The notes under the pieces: model-generated | Told to the model about the DNA's origin: nothing | What the model saw: the letters and a program-made list of their open reading frames with translations, nothing else | The model's database searches: none | Shown here: one piece after another, positions 7,791-15,309 of the stretch | How the letters are laid out: the number at the start of each line of letters is the position of its first letter | Position numbering within the stretch: the first letter of the stretch is position 1 | Translations under genes and position numbers: made by a program | Origin: a bacterium | GTDB taxonomy: Bacteria > Myxococcota_A > Bradymonadia > Bradymonadales > Bradymonadaceae | DNA length: 36,368 bases | Assembly (NCBI GenBank): GCA_030427705.1 | Contig: JAUIBR010000060.1 | Span: 1 to 36,368, forward strand | Direction of reading: 5' to 3'

Positions 7791-8446
7791 CCTTTGTAAG
7801 TCAGATTGATCTTCATCAGGACGTCGTCCTTGATGAGGTCGTCTGCTTTACCTTTGTACTCGATGCCGAAGTCAAAGCGCTTAAGCGTGAACTCTGTGCT
7901 CGCCTTGTACACGTCGCCTTCTTTCGTGATGGTCGCTGGGAACGTGATGGTCTTCGTGACGCCACGAATCGTCATGTCACCCGTGACAGTGTGCGTCTGA
8001 CCTTCGCCAGCTGCTGCTTTGATTTCCTTCGAGGTGAAGGTCGCCTTCGGGTGCTTTTCAACGTCGAAGAAGTCTGCCGACTTGAGGTGACCCGTAAGTT
8101 TTTCAGCGTCCGAGTGAACCGAGGTCGTGTCGACTTCAAAGCTCACCATCGTCAGTGCATCGCCAGCAGCCATGCCCTTTCCGGTGAAGGTCTTGAATCC
8201 ACCTTTGTGGTCGCCGGTGACCTTTGCACCAACCCATTCAATCGAGCTTTGGTCCGCTTGAAGCGCAACTTCTTTGGCTTCTGCAGCTGGCTCTTTGTTT
8301 TCAGCAGCAGCGCCGGCATCGGCCTTTGCTTCCGCGTTGTTCGTTGCAGCTGGCTCTTCCACTTGAGCTGCAGGTTTGTTGTCGATCTCGCTCTTGCATG
8401 CAGCAAGCGCGAGTACAGCAAGTATCGCAATTACATAGGTTTTCAT
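7787..8446 (-). CDS. YceI-family lipid-binding lipoprotein
   Basis: This 219-residue lipoprotein has a lipobox LALAAC (Cys17). An Ala/Glu/Lys-rich linker (about 20-62) is followed by a complete YceI domain (about 64-219). Typical features are IEWVGAKVTGDHKGGFKTF at the start, the HLKSADFFDVEKHPKATF block, and DMTIRGVTKTITFPATI. YceI proteins are small beta-barrels that bind isoprenoids or amphiphiles in the periplasm. A strong AAGGAGATAACC ribosome binding site precedes the ATG. It stands alone, convergent with the unknown gene on its left. An intrinsic terminator lies downstream within that gene. Confidence 0.92.
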   Translation of the reverse strand: MKTYVIAILAVLALAACKSEIDNKPAAQVEEPAATNNAEAKADAGAAAENKEPAAEAKEVALQADQSSIEWVGAKVTGDHKGGFKTFTGKGMAAGDALTMVSFEVDTTSVHSDAEKLTGHLKSADFFDVEKHPKATFTSKEIKAAAGEGQTHTVTGDMTIRGVTKTITFPATITKEGDVYKASTEFTLKRFDFGIEYKGKADDLIKDDVLMKINLTYKG

Positions 8447-8521
8447 GGTTATCTCCTTATCGTTCCTAGTAAGCTATTGTTTCCGATAGCGGCAATGTGA
8501 TGCTCGCTTCGTTGGTAAGTT

Positions 8522-9496
8522 TCACTTGGTGGACAATTCTTTTGTGAACCAATCACATAAATCTGCGTTGGCCTCGCAAGATTTGGTCACCCAGGGCTTC
8601 ACATCCTCGCCGGCCTGTTTGGCCAGCATTCCGCTGTAGAAGCAGCCCATCGCCTCGCCGGACTCACAGAGGCTTGCGAGTTCATTGGCAGCATCTTTGG
8701 GGGTGGTCTTTCCTTCACCGACGTCCGCCCAGACTGCGAGTGCACAGGCCCGAAGCGATGGCGGCATTGCGTTGCATCCCTTCGCGAAGGCAGCGAGCGC
8801 GGCGGCTTTGTCAGTTTTGGCATCGCGTCCTGTGCTCAGCGAGAGGCCCCATTCCGCGCAGGATTCCCCGTCTTGAAGTTCGCAGCCTTTCTCCAAGACT
8901 TTGGTCGTCCCGGCAGGCTTATCGTTGGCAAGCATGTATGAGGCGAGCTCAAAACAGCTCGAACCCTCACCCGCCTCGCAATTCTTGTTCAAGAGTACCT
9001 GACCCGCGGCAGGGTCTTTTTGCAACATGATGACGCCGACACGTTCACAGCACGGGCGGAAGTTCTGCCCACAAGCTTGCTGGTGCACTTCCAACGCCGC
9101 ATCCACATCGGGCTCGCCGCCATAGAAGCCTTCGTAGGCCAACCCCGCGCCGAAACATCCCGCGTGTTCTCCCTGGCTGCAGGCCTTCTTCAAGAGGTCG
9201 ATCCCCTTGTTCGCGTCCAAGCCAGCTTCAAGCATGACACCACCGCCAAACAAGCAACCCAGCGCATCGTTGAGCTCGCACGCCTTGGTGAAGAGGTTTG
9301 CTGCCGCTTGCGAATCACCTCGAGCGTCCGCATCGCTGGCTGCTTTCAGGCAACTTTTGGCTGCGCCACCCTCGCACGCGACCACCAATGGGTCCGCGAT
9401 CGGAGGGTTGACCGTCTTTGGAGTGTCTTTCGTTGTGGTCGGCGTTCCACCGCATCCAATCAACGCTATTGCGAATAATGCGAAAAGTCGTTTCAT
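8522..9496 (-). CDS. Sel1-like repeat lipoprotein, Cys-rich
   Basis: I choose ATG 9496 (MKRLFALFAIALIGCGG), since it gives a lipoprotein signal with Cys15; the frame extends 13 codons further up without a signal. The 324-residue protein is built from Sel1/TPR-like helical repeats of about 36 residues. They contain paired cysteines (KACELNDALGCLFGGGV, KACSQGEHAGCFGAGLAYEG, NCEAGEGSSCFELASYML and similar). Disulfide-stapled Sel1 proteins of this kind are periplasmic or surface proteins in other bacteria (the Hcp family), usually acting as interaction scaffolds. No enzyme domain is visible. It is transcribed away from the cobalamin riboswitch region. Confidence 0.85.
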   Translation of the reverse strand: MKRLFALFAIALIGCGGTPTTTKDTPKTVNPPIADPLVVACEGGAAKSCLKAASDADARGDSQAAANLFTKACELNDALGCLFGGGVMLEAGLDANKGIDLLKKACSQGEHAGCFGAGLAYEGFYGGEPDVDAALEVHQQACGQNFRPCCERVGVIMLQKDPAAGQVLLNKNCEAGEGSSCFELASYMLANDKPAGTTKVLEKGCELQDGESCAEWGLSLSTGRDAKTDKAAALAAFAKGCNAMPPSLRACALAVWADVGEGKTTPKDAANELASLCESGEAMGCFYSGMLAKQAGEDVKPWVTKSCEANADLCDWFTKELSTK

Positions 9497-9617
9497 GCGC
9501 GCACCATAGTGGACGTAGGTCGGATTGATAAGCATCTATCGCGGAAACAAATCGTTTCCACAGAGTAATCGAACGTTGCAGACCCCTTTTTCGCGTAGTA
9601 CTCCGGTCACACAATTC
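9497..9617. promoter_or_regulatory. Divergent promoter region before the riboswitch
   Basis: This 121-bp stretch precedes the riboswitch and the divergent Sel1 gene. It contains a small hairpin (GGAAAC 9543-9548, GTTTCC 9554-9559). A weak plus-strand promoter candidate, TTGCAG and then TACTCC with a 17-bp spacer, ends near 9603. The promoter call is tentative. Confidence 0.3.
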
Positions 9618-9799
9618 GCGCGTTGAAGAGCAGGAAACCGGTTTAACTCCGGTGCTGCCCCCGCAACTGTAAGTGGATACGAAGCGGCACACGCCACTGG
9701 ACCGAGAGTCTGGGAAGGCGCCGCGATACCTAAAACTTAGGTCCTTTGAGACCTTAAGTCCTTAGGAACTCCACGAGCCAGGATATTGCTCTCAACGCA
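9618..9799 (+). ncRNA. Cobalamin riboswitch aptamer
   Basis: The conserved cobalamin core is readable in order: GGAAACCGG (9633-9641), ACTCCGGTGCTGCCCCCGCAACTGTAAG around 9646-9673, the B12 box GCCACTG (9693-9699), GGGAAGGCG (9712-9720), and the closing AGCCAGGATAT around 9777-9786. An 11-bp P1 closes the aptamer: GCGTTGA and GAGC (9620-9626, 9628-9631) pair with GCTC and TCAACGC (9788-9791, 9792-9798), with one bulged A. Such RNAs bind adenosyl- or methylcobalamin and usually shut off uptake or synthesis genes. The two genes downstream are lipoproteins rather than known B12 genes. A dispersed repeat occupies the variable arm (9736-9769). Confidence 0.92.
9736..9769 (+). repeat. 34-bp structured repeat inside the cobalamin aptamer
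   Basis: The element starts CTTAGGTCCTTTGAGACC and ends TTAAGTCCTTAGGAAC. CTTAGGTC can pair with GACCTTAAG (one bulge) around a 6-nt loop. It occupies the variable arm between GGGAAGGCG and the closing AGCCAGGAT of the aptamer. Twenty-eight of 34 positions match the copy at 17831-17864 (minus strand). Confidence 0.55.
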
Positions 9800-9901
9800 T
9801 GTTTCACAATCGCTTCGGGTCGGAGGCGAGGGACAACCACAAGCTGCTGTTCTGCCGCTTGTCTTGCTCTCAACTTCGTTCGGACAAACTTGAGGATCAT
9901 C
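9800..9901 (+). promoter_or_regulatory. Riboswitch expression platform with RBS-sequestering potential
   Basis: TTGCTCTCAAC at 9864-9874 exactly repeats 9786-9796, the 3' strand of aptamer P1. This second copy can pair either with the 5' strand of P1 or, through TCTCAA (9868-9873), with TTGAGG (9890-9895), which covers the GAGG ribosome binding site of the next gene. That gives a plausible translational switch. A separate stem ACAAGC/GCTTGT (9839-9844 with 9857-9862) lies between them. No T-run is present, which argues against an intrinsic terminator. Confidence 0.55.
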
Positions 9902-10366
9902 ATGACCTTGAACCGAGCACTTTTTCTTGCAGCCCTTCTAGTATTTGCCGTCGCATGTGGCGACGACGACGAGGGCGAAAACAACGCTAACAACATCAAC
10001 AACGCGAACAACGTCAATAATGCCAACAACGGCATGACGATTGAGGTTGCGGGCACCTGGGAAAGCAATTTCGCGACGGTCGAGTCCATCTCGGACACCG
10101 AGTGGAATGGCTCTGCCATCACGCAATACGACAACAACGCTCGTCTCGCGATCACACAAAACGCCGCGGATGCTGAGTTCAGCCCGAGTGCATTCAATAA
10201 GATCGTCTGGACCGCGCCAGAGGGCGACGTGTTCTACTACTGCACCATCGCGTTCGGTCTAGAGACCGAACAAGAAGCGGTCGACGCAGAAGACACGTCG
10301 GACGACAGCGACCCACTCAACAGCGGATGTGGGGGGTTCGGATGGACGCAGCTCACAAAGCAATAA
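9902..10366 (+). CDS. Small lipoprotein under cobalamin riboswitch control
   Basis: ATG 9902 is preferred to the TTG at 9890, because GAGG at 9892-9895 is correctly spaced from it. The 154-residue product (MTLNRALFLAALLVFAVACG) is a lipoprotein with Cys19. An acidic stretch and an Asn-rich spacer (NNINNANNVNNANN) lead into a compact domain (about 45-150). That domain contains WESNFATVESISDTEWNG, the segment IVWTAPEGDVFYYCTIAFG, and a final CGGFGWTQL. I do not recognise the domain. Being first in a B12-regulated transcript, it may help capture or handle corrinoids at the cell surface; that role is inferred from context only. It overlaps the next gene by 25 bp. Confidence 0.85.
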   Translation: MTLNRALFLAALLVFAVACGDDDEGENNANNINNANNVNNANNGMTIEVAGTWESNFATVESISDTEWNGSAITQYDNNARLAITQNAADAEFSPSAFNKIVWTAPEGDVFYYCTIAFGLETEQEAVDAEDTSDDSDPLNSGCGGFGWTQLTKQ

Positions 10367-10986
10367 CGATTGCCGTGCTGGTGGGGGCGTTCGGCTGCGG
10401 CGATGACGCGGCCACGCCTCCACCAGAATATCTCGCACTCTACGCGTCAGAAGTGGTGGACTACTCACCCGGTGTGAACGCAGGGTTTGGGCAAGACGCA
10501 CTTCCGGGCGTGGTCACCGGCCCGCCGCTTGGCGCAGGCTCAGGACAAGGCACAACCGATGTGCTGTCGTTGGGTGTGGGCGGCTCGATCACATTGGGAT
10601 TCTCGCAGCCAATTGTGGATGTCGAGGGACCCGATTTTGTCGTGTTCGAGAACCCGTTCTACATCAGCAACGACCCGACCATGCCCTACGCCGAGTTGGC
10701 GGAAGTTGGTGTCAGTAGCGACGGCGAATCATGGACGTGGTTCGAGTGTACACCTGGCGATGCTGCACCATATCCCGGTTGTGCCGGATGGACTCCAACC
10801 ATGGATTTTGACCCCGCAGATACACAACCGCTAGATGCCGAGCTCACAGGCGGAGACGCGTTTGACCTGGCGTCGGTCGGCGTCTCCGAAGTCAGATTCG
10901 TCCAGATTCGAGACCTTTCCGAAGATGGCGAGACACCCGCAGCGGGCTTTGACTTGGACGCCGTTGGCATCATTACTGCCGAATAA
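10342..10986 (+). CDS. Second lipoprotein under cobalamin riboswitch control
   Basis: The start at 10342 (MDAAHKAITIAVLVGAFGC) lies inside the end of the previous gene, so the two are co-transcribed and probably coupled. A GTG-type start at 10327 is also possible. The 214-residue product has a lipobox-like GAFGC (Cys19). A single beta-rich domain covers about 30-214, with the signatures VVDYSPGVNAGFGQDALPG, DVLSLGVGGSITLGF, DFVVFENPF and VSSDGESWTWF. These resemble secreted carbohydrate- or ligand-binding domains annotated only as cell-surface proteins. I recall similar proteins near B12 uptake genes but cannot verify it. No catalytic residues are evident. A surface corrinoid-binding role is the leading guess from regulation. 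Confidence 0.85.
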   Translation: MDAAHKAITIAVLVGAFGCGDDAATPPPEYLALYASEVVDYSPGVNAGFGQDALPGVVTGPPLGAGSGQGTTDVLSLGVGGSITLGFSQPIVDVEGPDFVVFENPFYISNDPTMPYAELAEVGVSSDGESWTWFECTPGDAAPYPGCAGWTPTMDFDPADTQPLDAELTGGDAFDLASVGVSEVRFVQIRDLSEDGETPAAGFDLDAVGIITAE

Positions 10987-11090
10987 TTGCACCATTGTTG
11001 AGCACCCCGCATCAGAAATGGACTAGTAAAAAACCAAGACGCGGCATAACTTACGCCGCGACACTCACACTCACATCACGGAGGACGTAC

Positions 11091-11720
11091 GTGAAACGTA
11101 AGATTACTTCAGGAATGCTCATCGTCGCGCTCTGCGCAACGACTATGATTAACACCGGCTGCTTCGGTTCGTTTGGACTGACCGTCGGACTCTGGGGATG
11201 GAACAAATCCGTCTCTGGTAACAAGTTCGTTCAGTGGCTCATCTTCCTCTTGCTGGTCATCATCCCAGTTTACGGAATCGCCACGTTCGTCGACGCACTT
11301 GTCCTCAACTCGATCGAGTTCTGGACTGGCTCGAACCCAATGGCCGATGCGGATAGCGAAGAGCGCAACCGCTACGTCCAGCTTGACGAGGAGCACACGC
11401 TGCACCTCTTCCGCGCTGACGAAATGAACATGCAGATGACCATCATCAAGAACGGTCAGGTCGACAAAGAATTCATGCTGACGATGGTTGAAGACGGCAT
11501 GGAACTTCGCGATGGAAACGGCGTTCTGCTTGGCCGCGTCGACGAAATGAAAGACGCGATCCAAATCATCAACGGCGCAGGCGAGCCACTCGCTGTCTAC
11601 GACGCTGCTGAAGGTGCAGCCCTTATTCGTGCATACGAGCAAGGCGGCGCAACCTACGCAACCGACTACGCAATGAAGCGCTACGTTGTCGAAACCAACG
11701 CAGCCGCCGCCGCGCGCTAG
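11091..11720 (+). CDS. DUF3332 family membrane/lipoprotein
   Basis: The start is GTG 11091, preceded by CGGAGG at 11079-11084. The 209-residue protein resembles DUF3332. An N-terminal signal with TGCFGSFGLT (lipobox-like Cys) is followed by a membrane segment (FVQWLIFLLLVIIPVYGIATFVDALVLN). Next comes the hallmark IEFWTGSNP, then a soluble beta-rich tail (about 95-209). Members are envelope proteins of unknown function in many Gram-negative bacteria. A 6-bp GC hairpin (CGCGGC/GCCGCG, about 11040-11061) precedes it and may end the cobalamin-regulated transcript, though it has no T-run. An intrinsic terminator stands between this gene and ettA. Confidence 0.85.
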   Translation: MKRKITSGMLIVALCATTMINTGCFGSFGLTVGLWGWNKSVSGNKFVQWLIFLLLVIIPVYGIATFVDALVLNSIEFWTGSNPMADADSEERNRYVQLDEEHTLHLFRADEMNMQMTIIKNGQVDKEFMLTMVEDGMELRDGNGVLLGRVDEMKDAIQIINGAGEPLAVYDAAEGAALIRAYEQGGATYATDYAMKRYVVETNAAAAAR

Positions 11721-11758
11721 TACAGCTCTAACCAAACCTTGCTTAAGTTCTTTTTAAG

Positions 11759-11774
11759 CTTAGGTCCTTAGGAA
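11759..11774 (+). repeat. Short copy of the CTTAGGTCCTT repeat
   Basis: CTTAGGTCCTTAGGAA combines the first and last parts of the 34-bp element found at 9736-9769 and 17831-17864, with the middle deleted. As at those sites, it reads in the direction of transcription. It lies just before the terminator hairpin in front of ettA. Confidence 0.5.
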
Positions 11775-11782
11775 TTCCCTTG

Positions 11783-11823
11783 AAAGGCCGTGCCTCGTAT
11801 GAGACGAGGTGGCGGCCTTTTTT
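11783..11823 (+). terminator. Intrinsic terminator ahead of ettA
   Basis: AAAGGCCG (11783-11790) pairs with CGGCCTTT (11813-11820), and GCCTCGT (11792-11798) pairs with ACGAGGT (11804-11810, one G-U). The stem is about 15 bp and ends in a run of T residues (11818-11823). It terminates the DUF3332 transcript. It is only 32 bp from the ettA start, so it could also act as an attenuator if ettA is read from upstream. Confidence 0.8.
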
Positions 11824-11855
11824 CGTTTTTTGTTTACGATTTTTGGAGAGTCGAG

Positions 11856-13535
11856 ATGGCGAAGGAATTCATCTACCAAATGCAGGGACTCAAGAAGCTC
11901 ACGCCTGACGGCAAGACCGTTCTGGACGGGATTTGGTTGTCCTTCTTCCCCGGCGCAAAAATTGGCGTCATCGGCCCAAACGGCGCCGGTAAATCGACCA
12001 TCATGCGCATCATGGCTGGCATCGACGAAGAGTATCAGGGTGAAACCTGGATCGACCCCGATGCCAAGATTGGATACCTGCCACAGGAACCTGAGCTCGA
12101 CCCATCCCTCGATGTTCGAGGCAATATTGAGCTCGGCGTCAAAGGAACCCGTGATCTTCTGGTCCGCTTCGACGAAATCTCGGCAAAATTCGCCGAGCCT
12201 ATGAGCGACGACGAGATGAACGCGCTCATCGAAGAGCAAGGCAAACTCCAAGACCAAATCGACGCCGTCGACGCATGGAACCTTGACCGCACGCTCGATA
12301 TCGCGATGGACGCCCTTCGCGTGCCCGATGGAAGCGCGAGTGTTGAGCACCTATCCGGTGGTGAAAAACGCCGTGTCGCGCTGTGTCAGCTCTTGTTGGC
12401 GAAGCCAGACCTGCTGCTCTTGGACGAACCGACCAACCACCTTGATGCGGAAACGGTCTCATGGCTCGAGCGCACGCTTCGCGAGTACCATGGCACCGTC
12501 ATCATCATCACGCACGATCGCTACTTCTTGGACAACGTCACGAAGTGGATTCTGGAGCTTGAGAACGGCAAAGGTCTCCCATTCGAAGGCAACTACAGCG
12601 AGTGGCTCGACCAGAAACAAAAACAGCTGACCGACCGAAAGAAGCAAGACAGCGCGCGTATGAAAACGCTTCAGCGGGAATTGGAATGGGTGCAGATGGG
12701 TCAAAAGGCTCGCCAGGCCAAAAACCAAGCCCGCCTCAAGCGCTACGACGAGATGCTTCAAGAGGCTCAGAACACGCGCCAAGACACCAAGCGTGAGATC
12801 GGGATTCCTCCTGGACCGCGCCTTGGTGATGTGGTTGTCGAGGTCGACCACGTGCACAAAGGCTACGGCGACCGACTGCTGATTGAAGACCTGACGTTTT
12901 CTCTGCCGAAAAACGGCATTGTTGGTGTGATTGGTCCGAACGGCGCCGGTAAAACGACGCTCTTCAAGATGATCACCGGCGAAGAAACGCCAGACAATGG
13001 AACCTTCAACGTCGGTGAGACGGTGAAGATTTCAAACGTCACCCAGGTGCGCGAAGGCCTCGATGCCGAAAAGACCGTTTGGGAAGTGATCTCGGATGGC
13101 CAGGAAACGCTGCGCATCGGGAACCGCGAAATCAACTCGCGTGCCTACGTCGGTGCGTTTGGGTTTAAAGGACGTTCTCAACAGCAGAAAGTCGGCACCA
13201 TGTCTGGTGGTGAGCGCAACCGCGTCTACCTCGCCAAAACGTTGTTGAACGAAGGCAACCTGCTGCTTTTGGACGAACCTTCAAACGACCTCGATGTCGA
13301 CACGTTGCGCGCGTTGGAAACGGCTTTGGTCGACTTCCCGGGCTGCGCAGTGGTCATCAGCCACGACCGTTGGTTCCTCGACCGGATCGCCACCCATATC
13401 CTGGCGTTTGAAGGGAACTCACAGGTCGTGTGGTTCCCAGGAAACTACGCGGAGTATGAGGCAGACCGCAAAGAGCGACTTGGGGTCGCAGCGGACCAGC
13501 CTGTGCGTTTGAAATACAAACCATTGACGCGCTGA
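11856..13535 (+). CDS. ettA: ABC-F translation factor EttA
   Basis: The 559-residue protein has tandem ABC ATPase domains and no membrane part. It is the ribosome-binding EttA type, which gates the ribosome according to ATP/ADP. ATG 11856 follows GGAGAG. Walker A motifs lie at 40-48 and 360-368 (GPNGAGKST and GPNGAGKTT). Signatures are LSGGEKRR (166-173) and MSGGERNR (449-456). Walker B motifs are LLLLDEPTNHLD and LLLLDEPSNDLD, with catalytic Glu191 and Glu474. Both switch histidines (ITHDR, ISHDR) are present. The interdomain linker (about 255-315) is the charged P-site tRNA-interaction motif. Length and the end region PVRLKYKPL match EttA. Other ABC-F paralogues would differ in the arm region. 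Confidence 0.95.
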   Translation: MAKEFIYQMQGLKKLTPDGKTVLDGIWLSFFPGAKIGVIGPNGAGKSTIMRIMAGIDEEYQGETWIDPDAKIGYLPQEPELDPSLDVRGNIELGVKGTRDLLVRFDEISAKFAEPMSDDEMNALIEEQGKLQDQIDAVDAWNLDRTLDIAMDALRVPDGSASVEHLSGGEKRRVALCQLLLAKPDLLLLDEPTNHLDAETVSWLERTLREYHGTVIIITHDRYFLDNVTKWILELENGKGLPFEGNYSEWLDQKQKQLTDRKKQDSARMKTLQRELEWVQMGQKARQAKNQARLKRYDEMLQEAQNTRQDTKREIGIPPGPRLGDVVVEVDHVHKGYGDRLLIEDLTFSLPKNGIVGVIGPNGAGKTTLFKMITGEETPDNGTFNVGETVKISNVTQVREGLDAEKTVWEVISDGQETLRIGNREINSRAYVGAFGFKGRSQQQKVGTMSGGERNRVYLAKTLLNEGNLLLLDEPSNDLDVDTLRALETALVDFPGCAVVISHDRWFLDRIATHILAFEGNSQVVWFPGNYAEYEADRKERLGVAADQPVRLKYKPLTR

Positions 13536-13674
13536 CGCTGCCTGCTTGCTACTCTCGTGCGGGATACTTCGTGCGAGCTACTTCGTGCCAGTTTGGTGTT
13601 TGTCGCCGTTAACTGGCGTGAAACAGCACGCGCAGCAGCAGCTAGCGTTGAAACAGCCAGCGTGAAGCAAAGCT
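13536..13674. repeat. Repeat-rich gap between convergent ettA and msrB
   Basis: TACTTCGTGC recurs at about 13565 and 13580. GCCAGTT (13587-13593) and AACTGGC (13611-13617) form an inverted pair. GTGAAGC-AAA-GCTTCAC (13662-13678) is a perfect 7-bp hairpin reaching into the msrB stop. No T-run follows any of these. The region probably holds the transcript ends of both genes. Confidence 0.4.
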
Positions 13675-14100
13675 TCACAGCTCAATGCTATCCCCGGGCT
13701 TCAGCTCCTTATCCGTAAACTCCAGCGACGCGGAATTCACACAGTACCGCTCACCGGTCGGCTGCGGGCCGTCTTGAAATACATGCCCAAGGTGCGCGTC
13801 GCAGTTTGAACACACGATCTCGATGCGTTGTATGCCGTACTTGTTATCGACGCGGCGCTCGATGTTCGCGCCTTCCATTTCCGTAAAGAAGCTCGGCCAG
13901 CCGCACCCGGAATCGAATTTCATCGTCGAGTTAAACAACGCGATTCCGCAGCAAACGCACACATACGTGCCGTCCTCTTTGTGGTCGTAGTACTTGCCCG
14001 TAAACGCGCGCTCGGTTCCCGCCTCGCGCGTCACGTGATACTGCATATCGTCGAGTTGAGCCTTCCACTCTTCTTCGCTGCGATTCTTAAAGTCTGACAT
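13675..14100 (-). CDS. msrB: Peptide-methionine (R)-S-oxide reductase
   Basis: MsrB reduces methionine-R-sulfoxide in proteins using thioredoxin. ATG 14100 (MSDFKNR) has AGGTGA upstream; an extra 11 codons upstream lack family sequence. The 141-residue protein has the zinc site Cys48/Cys51 and Cys97/Cys100 (CSNC). The fold motif GCGWPSF carries Cys66, a possible recycling cysteine. The catalytic cysteine is Cys120 in [11 protein letters not shown], not selenocysteine. HLGHVF and DGP complete the active site. Normal family length, no signal peptide, cytoplasmic. It is divergent from the aminotransferase gene with a 48-bp gap. Confidence 0.95.
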   Translation of the reverse strand: MSDFKNRSEEEWKAQLDDMQYHVTREAGTERAFTGKYYDHKEDGTYVCVCCGIALFNSTMKFDSGCGWPSFFTEMEGANIERRVDNKYGIQRIEIVCSNCDAHLGHVFQDGPQPTGERYCVNSASLEFTDKELKPGDSIEL

Positions 14101-14148
14101 CGAGTCACCTACTGAATTGCCTGATTCTTGCACCGACCGGAGTATACC

Positions 14149-15309
14149 ATGGCCGTACGTCCCCTTTTGATGATCCCAGGGCCCATAGAAGTTTCACCTG
14201 AAGTTATCGAAGCCTTCTCTGGACCGCCACCAGGACATGTTAGCCCGCCTGTAATCGAGGCATTTGGCTCAAGCTTGGAAATGATGCGGGACGTCTGGTG
14301 CGCTGATGATGCGGCTCAACCATTCGTCGTGGCGGGCAGCGGAACGACTGCCATGGACATGGCAGCCTACAACCTGATCGAACCCGGCGAGGTCGCTCTG
14401 GTGATCAACACAGGCTACTTTGGCGACCGTGCAGCCGAAATGCTCCGGCGTCGTGGAGCCGTCGTGCACGAAGTGGTGTCCGAACTGGGCGATATCCCAA
14501 CCGCCGACGAAATCGAATCGGCAGTGACCCAACACAATCCGACCTTGGTTTGGGCCCCTCATGTGGACACATCCACGGGTGCTCGGGTCGATGCAAAGGT
14601 CATCTGCGATATTGCCAATCGCTACGATGCACTGACCGTGTTTGACGGCATCTGCGCCACCGCCGCAGAAGAATTCCGCATGGCAGACTGGGGAGCCGAT
14701 GTGTATCTAACCGCCTCACAGAAGGCCATCGGCTTGCCACCCGGGTTGGCGCTCCTGGTTGCCAGCAAACGCGCGATGGCCAAGCGCGAAAGCCTGAACA
14801 CGCCCCCGCCGATGTCCGTCGATTTTCATCAGTGGCTGCCCATCATGACCGCCTACGAGGAACGACGACCAAGCTATTTTTCCACGCCCGCGACATCGCT
14901 CATCATGGCGCTCTCTGTCTCACTGAAACAAACGCTCGATCATGGAATGGACGCAATTTTTGCTCGCCATGAAACGGTCGCGTCGGCATTCAGAAATGCG
15001 TTCCAAGAAATGGGACTTGAGATGCTCCCCGCCAAAGGCGTCGAGGCAAATACGTTGAGCGCGGTGAAATATCCGGCCGGTGTTGATGCTTCTATGACAA
15101 AGGAAGTGGCGAAGCGCGGCGCAATCATTGCGGGCGGACTTCATCCCAAGCTGAAGACCACGTATTTTCGTGTTGGTCACATGGGCTACTCAGTTTTCCA
15201 AAACGACTGGCTTTTGCGTACACTGGTGGCCGTGCAAGGTGGTCTAGAAGTATGCGGACACACAACAGACAGCTCCATTCTGGACAACTTCCAGGATGCC
15301 ATTGGCTAG
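14149..15309 (+). CDS. Class V PLP aminotransferase (alanine-glyoxylate/serine-pyruvate type)
   Basis: ATG 14149 is chosen because CGGAG precedes it and [12 protein letters not shown] matches the family's opening L-x-I-P-G-P. The 386-residue enzyme has the PLP lysine at Lys192 ([13 protein letters not shown]) and the PLP-ring aspartate at about Asp166 ([12 protein letters not shown]). The phosphate-binding segment is [10 protein letters not shown]. It resembles alanine-glyoxylate or serine-pyruvate aminotransferases. The usual V-D-x-V-S-S stretch is replaced by FDGICATAA, so the substrate may differ from the textbook enzymes. It overlaps the PAP2 gene by 58 bp, and the two are likely co-transcribed. 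Confidence 0.9.
   Translation: MAVRPLLMIPGPIEVSPEVIEAFSGPPPGHVSPPVIEAFGSSLEMMRDVWCADDAAQPFVVAGSGTTAMDMAAYNLIEPGEVALVINTGYFGDRAAEMLRRRGAVVHEVVSELGDIPTADEIESAVTQHNPTLVWAPHVDTSTGARVDAKVICDIANRYDALTVFDGICATAAEEFRMADWGADVYLTASQKAIGLPPGLALLVASKRAMAKRESLNTPPPMSVDFHQWLPIMTAYEERRPSYFSTPATSLIMALSVSLKQTLDHGMDAIFARHETVASAFRNAFQEMGLEMLPAKGVEANTLSAVKYPAGVDASMTKEVAKRGAIIAGGLHPKLKTTYFRVGHMGYSVFQNDWLLRTLVAVQGGLEVCGHTTDSSILDNFQDAIG

Noticed and set aside
11091-11720. DUF3332 gene as a third member of the cobalamin-regulated transcript
   Set aside because: There is a 104-bp gap with a GC hairpin, and this gene has its own strong RBS. Membership cannot be excluded, but the sequence does not support it.
13536-13674. 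CRISPR or tandem repeat array between ettA and msrB
   Set aside because: The TACTTCGTGC and GCGTTGAAACAGC words are short, irregular and few, with no spacer-repeat pattern.
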